NCBI RefSeq assembly: GCF_049674955.1
Contig: NZ_CP187232.1
Coordinates: forward strand, 7,936,001-8,000,000
Direction of reading: 5' to 3'
Source: Sphaerisporangium viridialbum
GTDB taxonomy: Bacteria > Actinomycetota > Actinomycetes > Streptosporangiales > Streptosporangiaceae
DNA: 64,000 nt
The position numbers were made by a program, and so were the translations under genes. Position 1 is the first letter of the stretch, and every line of letters begins with the position of its first letter. Positions 56,469 to 64,000 of the stretch are shown piece by piece. The notes below the pieces were generated by a model. The model ran no database searches, was not told where the DNA came from, and saw only the letters and a list, made by a program, of their open reading frames with translations.

Positions 56469-58010
56469 GTGAATAGCTCCCCATGGTGGCGTGACGCCGT
56501 CGTTTACGAGATCTACGTTCGCAGCTTCGCCGACGCCTCGGGAGACGGCGTCGGCGACCTCCAGGGGATCCGTTCCCGCCTGCCCTACCTAGCGGAGCTG
56601 GGCGTGGACGCGGTCTGGCTGACCCCCTTCCAACCCTCCCCCATGGCCGACGGCGGGTACGACGTCGCCGACTACCGCGGCGTCGAGCCGCTCTTCGGCA
56701 CGCTCGCCGACTTCGACGCGCTGGTCGCGGACGCCCACTCCCACGGCCTGCGGCTGATCGTCGACATCGTGCCCAACCACAGCTCGTCGGCCCATCCGTG
56801 GTTCCGGGCAGCCGTCGACTCGCCGCCCGGCAGCCCCGAGCGCGACCGTTACATCTTCCGGGACGGCGAGGCACCGCCCAACAACTGGACCTCGGTGTTC
56901 AGCGGGCCGGCGTGGAGCCGCCTGCCCGACGGCCAGTGGTACCTCCACCTGTTCGCGCCCGAGCAGCCGGACTTCAACTGGCGCAACCCGGAGGTGCACC
57001 AGGAGTTCCTCGACGTCCTGCGGTTCTGGCTCGACCGGGGCGTCGACGGGTTCCGCATCGACGTCGCGATGGGCCTGTACAAGGACGCCGAGCTCGCCGA
57101 CGTTCCCCCCTCGGGCGAGGGGTTCATGTCCCGATCCCCCATCTGGAGCCAGCCGGAGGTGCACGAGGTCTACCGCGAGTGGCGCAAGGTGCTCGACTCC
57201 TACCCCGGGGACCGCGCCGCCGTGGGAGAGGTGTGGACCGACACGCCGGAAGACCTCGCCCTCTACGTACGGCCCGACGAGCTGCACCAGAGCTTCAACT
57301 TCGCCTGGCTGGAGGCCCCGTGGTCCGCGACGGCCTTCCGTAAGATCATCGAGGACACGCTGGCCGCCGTCACGGCGCCGACGTGGGTGCTGTCCAACCA
57401 TGACGTCGTGCGCCATGTCACCCGGTACGGCGAGGGCTCCCTGGATCCGGGGGCCGGGCTCGCACGCGGCTGTGCCGCCCTGCTGACCATGCTCGCCCTG
57501 CCCGGGTCGGCATATCTCTACCAGGGAGAGGAACTGGGCCTCCCCGAGGTGAAGGATCTTCCCCCGGAGGCACGGCAGGATCCGATCTTCAAGCGCTCCA
57601 AGGGCGAGCTGCCGGGGCGTGACGGGTGCCGCGTGCCGATCCCCTGGTCCGGCACCGCCGAGCCGTACGGGTTCTCCCCGGAGGGCACGCGTCCCTGGCT
57701 GCCCCAGCCGGCGGCGTGGGCCTCGCTGACCGCCGAGCACCAGGCCGGCGACCCCGGCTCAACGCTGTCGTTCTACCGCCGGGCGCTGGCACTGCGCCGG
57801 TCACTGCGGGCGTCCCTGCCCGGCTCGGTCACCTGGCTCGACTCTCCTGGCGACGCCCTGGGCTTCTCACGCGGCGAGCTGATCTGCGCGATCAACTGCG
57901 GCGAGGAGCCCGTACCGCTGCCGCCCCACGGCGGGGTCCTGATCTCCAGCGGGAAGCCGGACGAGACATCCCTGGCCCCGAACACGGCCGTCTGGCTTCG
58001 GGCCGTCTAG
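56469..58010 (+). CDS. GH13 alpha-glucosidase family enzyme
   Basis: 513 aa. GH13 catalytic residues are Asp198 (GFRIDVA, nucleophile), Glu254 (VGEVW, acid/base) and Asp312 (SNHDVV). The N-terminal start WWRDAVVYEIYVRSFAD matches the alpha-glucosidase/oligo-1,6-glucosidase group. There is no signal peptide, so it acts on intracellular oligosaccharides. The GTG at 56469 follows AAGGA with only 4 nt spacing. It ends before a hairpin at 58031. Confidence 0.9.
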   Translation: MNSSPWWRDAVVYEIYVRSFADASGDGVGDLQGIRSRLPYLAELGVDAVWLTPFQPSPMADGGYDVADYRGVEPLFGTLADFDALVADAHSHGLRLIVDIVPNHSSSAHPWFRAAVDSPPGSPERDRYIFRDGEAPPNNWTSVFSGPAWSRLPDGQWYLHLFAPEQPDFNWRNPEVHQEFLDVLRFWLDRGVDGFRIDVAMGLYKDAELADVPPSGEGFMSRSPIWSQPEVHEVYREWRKVLDSYPGDRAAVGEVWTDTPEDLALYVRPDELHQSFNFAWLEAPWSATAFRKIIEDTLAAVTAPTWVLSNHDVVRHVTRYGEGSLDPGAGLARGCAALLTMLALPGSAYLYQGEELGLPEVKDLPPEARQDPIFKRSKGELPGRDGCRVPIPWSGTAEPYGFSPEGTRPWLPQPAAWASLTAEHQAGDPGSTLSFYRRALALRRSLRASLPGSVTWLDSPGDALGFSRGELICAINCGEEPVPLPPHGGVLISSGKPDETSLAPNTAVWLRAV

Positions 58011-58030
58011 CGCCCCGGCCGGAAACGCAG

Positions 58031-58059
58031 AGGGCGGGCACGGTCGCCGTGCCCGCCCT
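58031..58059. terminator. bidirectional terminator between GH13 and ettA
   Basis: Perfect 13-bp stem (agggcgggcacgg / ccgtgcccgccct) with a 3-nt loop, placed between convergent genes. Confidence 0.85.
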
Positions 58060-58073
58060 CTCGATGCTCTCGA

Positions 58074-59738
<1,665 letters not shown>

Positions 59739-59748
59739 GCTCCTAAGA

Positions 59749-61053
59749 CTAGGGGATAGCGCCGTCGGAGTTGTCCGCTACCGCACGAGGCCCGGGGGGC
59801 GGTGCCACCGGGAGGCAGATGCGGTCGCGGCCGAGCTCCTTGGCCCGGTAGAGAGCCAGGTCGGCCGCGGCGAGCAGCTCGATGAGGTCGTCGCCGTGAA
59901 CGCTCATGATCGCCACTCCGGCGGAGATCGTCACCGTGATCAACGCGTCGTCCACCGGGATGGCCATGCGGCCGACACGGGAACGCAGGCGCTCGGCGAC
60001 CCTGCGAGCCTCGGTGATGTCGGCGCGCGGCAGCAGCACCACGAACTCCTCGCCGCCGAACCTGCCGACGACGTCATAGTCACGGAGCTGGCTGCGGAGG
60101 GAGGTGGCGACGCCCGCGAGGACTTGGTCGCCGACCAGGTGGCCGTAGGTGTCGTTGACCCGCTTGAAGTGATCGATGTCGACGATCAGGAGGGCGAGCG
60201 TCTCGCCCGTGCGACGGGCCCGGACGATCTCGGTGTCGGCCTCCCGCTGCCAGGCCGTGGCGTTGAGCAAACCGGTCTTGGCGTCGGTGCGGGCGGCGGC
60301 CTTGAGCTGGGCGTGCAGCAGGCTGCGTTGCAGGAGCACCACCGGAGGGAGCGTCACCACCAGCAGAACCGGGCTCAGCCCGCACGCGATGGCGACCAGC
60401 ACCCCGAGGCACAGCTCGACGACGTCGAGGAGGACCCTCTCGCGGTCCCACAGGACATCGCGCCAGCGGGTGTCGGGATCGGCCATGTGGAGCGCGATGG
60501 CGATCAGGGCGGTGTTGAGCACGGTGAACAGCACCGCGCACCCCACCGCGAGCGCCAACGGCCCGCCCGACCCGAATGACCTGCCTGTCGGATCTCGCAC
60601 GAGCGAGTGGAACACCACAGAGGCCACACCGGCCGCGAGACCGATGGCCGCGGCGCTGAACACCCGGCGGTAGACCACGGTCGCCCTGACCCGGATCTGC
60701 AGCAGGAGCTGCAGGGGCAGGGGGGCCAGCAGGGCATAGACCGGCGGGAGCAGTAAGGCGACCGGAAGCCACCACGCCGAGAGCAGGTCGCGGGACACAC
60801 CTGCCGGCATGCCCAGACGACGGGTCGCCTCGATGCAGACCGCTCCACACGCCATCAGCGCCACGAAGGTCAGGAACTCCGACCAGCGGAACTCGGTCTT
60901 CGTGGCGAGGAACCCCGCCGCGGACAGGGCGAGCCCCACGGTGGCGCACAGATAGACGACCAGGGCGGCGGGCTGCGCCAGCAGCGGCCATCGATCGGCT
61001 AGCGAGAGCATGCCGCCGCGTGGCTCGACCGAGATTTCACCGGACGCCGTCAT
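59749..61053 (-). CDS. membrane diguanylate cyclase (GGDEF)
   Basis: 434 aa. About seven hydrophobic segments at residues 25-260 precede a GGDEF domain. The active site reads GGEEF (333-337), an accepted active variant. The inhibitory RxxD I-site is RDYD at 324-327, five residues before. So it likely makes c-di-GMP with product inhibition. There is no EAL domain. The ATG at 61053 follows GGGGG. ettA lies 10 nt downstream. Confidence 0.9.
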   Translation of the reverse strand: MTASGEISVEPRGGMLSLADRWPLLAQPAALVVYLCATVGLALSAAGFLATKTEFRWSEFLTFVALMACGAVCIEATRRLGMPAGVSRDLLSAWWLPVALLLPPVYALLAPLPLQLLLQIRVRATVVYRRVFSAAAIGLAAGVASVVFHSLVRDPTGRSFGSGGPLALAVGCAVLFTVLNTALIAIALHMADPDTRWRDVLWDRERVLLDVVELCLGVLVAIACGLSPVLLVVTLPPVVLLQRSLLHAQLKAAARTDAKTGLLNATAWQREADTEIVRARRTGETLALLIVDIDHFKRVNDTYGHLVGDQVLAGVATSLRSQLRDYDVVGRFGGEEFVVLLPRADITEARRVAERLRSRVGRMAIPVDDALITVTISAGVAIMSVHGDDLIELLAAADLALYRAKELGRDRICLPVAPPPGPRAVADNSDGAIP

Positions 61054-61280
61054 CACATCCCCCAACGCGCACTTCCATCGGGACTGGTTCGCTGTCTCGA
61101 CTCTACGTCTCACGATGTGTAACACAATAGTCGCGGAGTGTGCGGCTCGCGATGGGAACCGCTACGTTGTGCACTGCGGCCATCTCCGTCCGTTGGCCAT
61201 GACGTGACCGCTCCCTGTTGAGCGGCCCCCCTGCGGGAAAGGAGCAGCCATGGTGCGAGGCATCATCTGGACCTGATCAG

Positions 61281-61515
61281 GTGCCCGAACACCCACCCCA
61301 ACCGCCGCCACGCCGGTGCCCGAACATCCACCCCAAGCGGCACCGCACCACGCCGGTGCCCGAACACCCACCACCACCCCAAGCGGCACCGCACTACGCC
61401 GGTGCCCGAACACCCACCCCAACCGCCGCCGCGCCAGTGCCCGAACACTCACCGCCACCACCCCAAGCCGCACCGCACTACGCCGGTGCTCGAACATCCA
61501 CCTCAAGCAGCGCCG
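61281..61515 (+). repeat. degenerate tandem repeat tract, gtgcccgaaca family
   Basis: Six units starting with gtgcccgaaca-like sequence at 61281, 61316, 61356, 61402, 61437 and 61486. Unit lengths are 35, 40, 46, 35 and 49 nt. Each contains caccccaa and gcggcaccgc or gccgccgc segments, and they differ by small insertions. Not supported as coding on either strand. Confidence 0.75.
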
Positions 61516-61620
61516 CGCCCCGCGAACCCACTCGGGCTCACCAGGGCCCGCGAACCACTCGGCCCACCGCGGCCCGCGAACCCACTCAGGCCCACCGCGG
61601 CCCACGAACCCTCTGCTCGA
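61516..61620 (+). repeat. second repeat family, gcccgcgaaccc
   Basis: Four or so copies of a 25 to 30-nt unit containing gcccgcgaaccc and aggcccaccgcgg-like sequence follow the first tract directly. It too is degenerate. Confidence 0.55.
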
Positions 61621-61770
61621 GACCTCCCAGCGGCCACACACCAACCGCGCCGCACGGCTCGAAGCCACCGCAGTGGGTGCGTCGGCCGCGCTGGAGATGC
61701 GGGGCGCAGCCGACACGTTCCGCTGGATGAGAGCCCAAGCTGACGAGCGCTCAAGCTGGCGAGAGCCCAA

Positions 61771-61833
61771 GCGGCGAGACGTCGGGCAGCCTCGCCCAGG
61801 TGAGCGCTCAGGCGGCGAGACGTCGGGCAGCCT
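61771..61833. repeat. 22-bp direct repeat at the ssb 3' end
   Basis: gcggcgagacgtcgggcagcct occurs at 61771-61792 and 61812-61833, with one copy inside the end of the ssb paralogue and one after it. It suggests a tandem duplication that included the ssb stop. Confidence 0.7.
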
Positions 61834-62926
61834 CCCCCTCGGGCCACGACTCGGAGCCTGCCGGGTCTTCCACCGAGTCGCTCCCGGCCTTTGTGCGAGT
61901 GGCCTTCGCGCGAGCGCGCCGGGAACCACCGTCTTCGGCTGATCCCCTGACCGAGAGACCGGCCTCGTCGGATCCCGCGAGGGCGAGACCCTGCCCGGCG
62001 GCCTCCTCTCGGGAGGGCTCACCCCGGAGAGGCTCGTGGCGGAAAGGCTCGCCCCGGCGAAGCTCGTCTCCAAGGGGCTCGTCACGGAGCGGCTCGCCTC
62101 CGGAGGGCTCGCCCCGGGAGGGGTCGTCCCGAAGGGGCTCATGGCGGGAGGGGTCGTCCCGAAGGGGCTCATGGCGGGAGGGGTCGTCCCGGAGGGGCTC
62201 GCCTCTGGAGTGCTCGCCTCCGGAGTGCTCGCCTCCGGAGTGCTCGCCTCCGGAGGGCTCGTCGCGGGAGTGCTCGTCGCGGGAGTGCTCGTCGCGGGAG
62301 TGCTCGTCGCGGGAGTGCTCGTCGCGGGAGTGCTCGTCGCGGGAGGGCTGGATTCCGGTCGGGTCCCCGTCGGTGAGATCGAATGCGGCTGGGCCCGCGA
62401 AGGAGCCATCGGCGTCTCCGGGGGTGGAGGAACCGGTGAGAGCGAATCGCGAGGCCCCTGCGGCCGAGCCGTCGGCCTCACTGATCGGGCCGACGAGCTC
62501 CCAATCGCGGGTGCTGGAGGCGAGTCGCTCTCGCGCGAGGTCGTCGAACGCGGGGGTCGAGGCGCCGCGCTGAGCCTTCTCGAAGCGGCTGACGCCACGC
62601 CTCAGGTCGTGGCCGACCGATGTGGCCTCGACCTCGGCGAGGAACCGCCGCTCGCCGTCACGCTCGTACGAGCGGATGCGCAGCTTGCCGTGGACGACGA
62701 TCGGCTGCCCGAGCTTGATCGACTGGGCGACGTTCTCTGCCAGGATTCGATAGCACCGGACGGCGTAGAAGGTGGTCTCGCCGTCGTGCCACGACTGGGA
62801 CGCCTTGTCGAACACGCGTCGCGTCGAGGCGAGCCTCAGTGATGTGACTCGGGTGCCGTCATCGAAGTGGTACTGCCGGGGGTCGGCGGCGACGTTGCCG
62901 TTCAGCGTGATGTAGATGTCGTTCAT
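61808..62926 (-). CDS. single-stranded DNA-binding protein paralogue with pentapeptide-repeat tail
   Basis: 372 aa. The OB-fold SSB domain occupies residues 1-110 (MNDIYITLNGNVAADP, TTFYAVRCYR, HGKLRIRSYERDGERR). A linker leads to about 22 pentapeptide repeats at 195-308 (SRDEH x5, SGGEH x3, PLRDDPSRHE alternations), then an Arg/Ala-rich end. The usual acidic tip with a terminal Phe, which recruits partners, is absent. The layout resembles the second SSB (SsbB) of streptomycetes, which lacks that tip and acts in sporulation, but the repeat tail is unusual. The ATG at 62926 follows GGGAGG. Confidence 0.9.
   Translation of the reverse strand: MNDIYITLNGNVAADPRQYHFDDGTRVTSLRLASTRRVFDKASQSWHDGETTFYAVRCYRILAENVAQSIKLGQPIVVHGKLRIRSYERDGERRFLAEVEATSVGHDLRRGVSRFEKAQRGASTPAFDDLARERLASSTRDWELVGPISEADGSAAGASRFALTGSSTPGDADGSFAGPAAFDLTDGDPTGIQPSRDEHSRDEHSRDEHSRDEHSRDEHSRDEPSGGEHSGGEHSGGEHSRGEPLRDDPSRHEPLRDDPSRHEPLRDDPSRGEPSGGEPLRDEPLGDELRRGEPFRHEPLRGEPSREEAAGQGLALAGSDEAGLSVRGSAEDGGSRRARAKATRTKAGSDSVEDPAGSESWPEGEAARRLAA
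62003..62344 (-). repeat. 15-bp tandem repeat array inside ssb paralogue
   Basis: About 22 near-identical 15-bp units. The best-conserved block (plus strand tgctcgtcgcgggag) is repeated five times. Translated, this is the [SL]-[RG]-x-[DE]-[HP] pentapeptide. The period of 15 keeps the frame, so copy number can change without breaking the gene. Confidence 0.9.
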
Positions 62927-63215
62927 CGTGCCTCCCATGGCGGACCGGCGGACGTTCTCCGCCGACATGGAAGCCAGCTTGTCCGGCCCGCCACCAGCCC
63001 CGACCCCTCGAACCGCGTTCTGTGGATTTCCCACCGCGCCACACTCCCGGCCTGTGGAAAACCCCGGCCTCACCGCGGCGGCCCGGGCCTCGAAACGGAG
63101 TGGAAACCCCTCGAAGCAGAGTCAAGACGGGGTACCGCCGTACGTCGCTGCCCGTCAGGACCGGCGAGCCGCCGGACCGTACAGGCGGCGGCGAAAGGCG
63201 TACGGACGGCGGGAG

Positions 63216-64000
63216 TCAGCGGCGGCCGGTGGTCAGGGCGGCGAAGAATTCGTTGTAGCGCCTGAGCTCGTGCTCCACCGGCTTGATGACCATGTCCTTG
63301 GACACCGCCGAGATCCGCCGGCGCATCTCCCGTTCGAGCTGGTCGCGCTCCTTGCCGGCGCCCAGCACCACGAAGTTGCGGCTGGCGATGGCCGACAGTA
63401 AGCCCAGCCCGAGCACGCTGACCATCATCAGCCCCAGCCAGGGCAGCGCCGAGACGTCGCCCAGCAGGTCGGAGGGCTCGCGGCCCACCTCGAAGACCCC
63501 GTACAGCAGGATCGCCCCCGCCCAGCCGACCCCGGCGGCGAACAGCACGACCAGGAGGTACTGCCAGATCTTCAGCAGCCACCACCACCCGGGCACGCGG
63601 TCGAGGCGCGGGGCGATCTCGGTCAGCTCTCCGGAGAGGACCTGCGGCAGCTTGTTCAGCTGCGAGCGCGCGGCGTCGCGGACACCGTTCTGCCATGCCT
63701 CCGGCATCCCGGAGCTCAGACCGTCGGCCAGCGCCTGTACGGCGGTCTCGACCTCGGCGGGCTGGGCGCTGACCGACGCCGCGGTCACGGCCTTGATCTC
63801 GTCTCGCACGTTGCCGAGGCGAAGGCTGTTCATGGGGTCGGGACGCAGCCGCGATGCCCATCGGGCGTACGGCCAGCCGACCCAGTCGATGGAGCGCACG
63901 CCGTAGACGTTCTCCATCGCCTCCCCCACGGCCGGCACGCCGACCGCGTCGCACAGGGAGTCGGTCAGCCCTTCCTGCCTGGCGAGGTCGACGGTGGGCT
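63216..64000 (-). CDS. GTPase-like membrane protein, C-terminal part (YfjP-like), partial
   Basis: About 261 residues, open to the window edge (5' end missing). SLCDAVGVPAVGEAMENVYG and SIDWVGWPYARWASRLRPDP match the region between the GTPase domain and membrane helices of YfjP/dynamin-like actinobacterial proteins. Two helices follow near 63430-63580 (LVVLFAAGVGWAGAILL, GLMMVSVLGLGLLSA). The GTP-binding motifs lie outside the window, so the family call rests on the C-terminus. It lies just upstream of the ssb paralogue on the same strand. Confidence 0.75.
   Translation of the reverse strand, partial: PTVDLARQEGLTDSLCDAVGVPAVGEAMENVYGVRSIDWVGWPYARWASRLRPDPMNSLRLGNVRDEIKAVTAASVSAQPAEVETAVQALADGLSSGMPEAWQNGVRDAARSQLNKLPQVLSGELTEIAPRLDRVPGWWWLLKIWQYLLVVLFAAGVGWAGAILLYGVFEVGREPSDLLGDVSALPWLGLMMVSVLGLGLLSAIASRNFVVLGAGKERDQLEREMRRRISAVSKDMVIKPVEHELRRYNEFFAALTTGRR

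Noticed and set aside
62003..62344. CRISPR-like direct repeat array
   Set aside because: Units are adjacent with no spacers and translate as a pentapeptide repeat in frame with the SSB domain.
61162..62598. 478-codon minus-strand frame overlapping the ssb paralogue and the repeat tract
   Set aside because: Out of frame with the OB-fold protein, Ser/Pro/Thr-rich because it reads the 15-bp array in another frame. No ribosome binding site.

Overview
The window is chromosomal DNA of a high-GC actinobacterium, most likely of the Streptosporangiales. The signs are GTG and TTG starts with purine-rich ribosome binding sites, a tRNA-free 16S-23S spacer, the actinobacterial mini ribosomal protein bL37, a c-di-AMP (ydaO) riboswitch, mycothiol-linked families (TIGR03086, Rv2466c-like), a ClgR-type operator and DUF5753 regulators. 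The order assignment is inference.

Layout. 1-160 is the frameshifted end of an IS630-type transposase. 213-6083 is a complete rRNA operon on the minus strand (16S, 23S, 5S, terminator, leader and up to three promoters). 6349-15347 is the conserved proteostasis block, all on the minus strand: tig, a CPA1 antiporter, clpP1, clpP2, clpX and valS. Two tRNAs (Pro-TGG and Gly-TCC) follow, with an integrase remnant beside tRNA-Gly. 15556-17201 holds a divergent DUF5753 regulator and HATPase pair. 18071-29504 is mixed metabolism and signalling: a flavin disulfide oxidoreductase, bL37, a DeoR-galT pair, a riboswitch-controlled wall peptidase, a site-2 protease, a response regulator, a PP2C phosphatase, an Eis-like acetyltransferase, rpiB and def. 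30118-48273 contains an aldehyde dehydrogenase, a DsbA-like protein, pepN, lemA with a DUF2207 protein, an amidase, a NERD protein, ilvD, a stand-alone WYL protein, FmdB, HNH, prolyl oligopeptidase and purU.

The most unusual accessory stretch is 49743-54582. An XRE regulator overlaps a GNAT gene, and after a promoter-like gap comes a 24-codon micro-ORF with an excellent ribosome binding site. Its stop overlaps the GTG start of a large protein with seven TPR repeats and a degenerate ATPase-like N-terminus. A 17-codon ORF followed at once by an intrinsic terminator lies divergently upstream.

54583-61053 has a hairpin-rich gap, a repeat-framed promoter region, then mscS, glbO and a GH13 glucosidase in one run, and ettA preceded by a GGDEF protein. 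The right end carries an SSB paralogue whose tail is about 22 pentapeptide repeats, a separate degenerate DNA repeat tract downstream of it, and a GTPase-like membrane protein that runs off the window.
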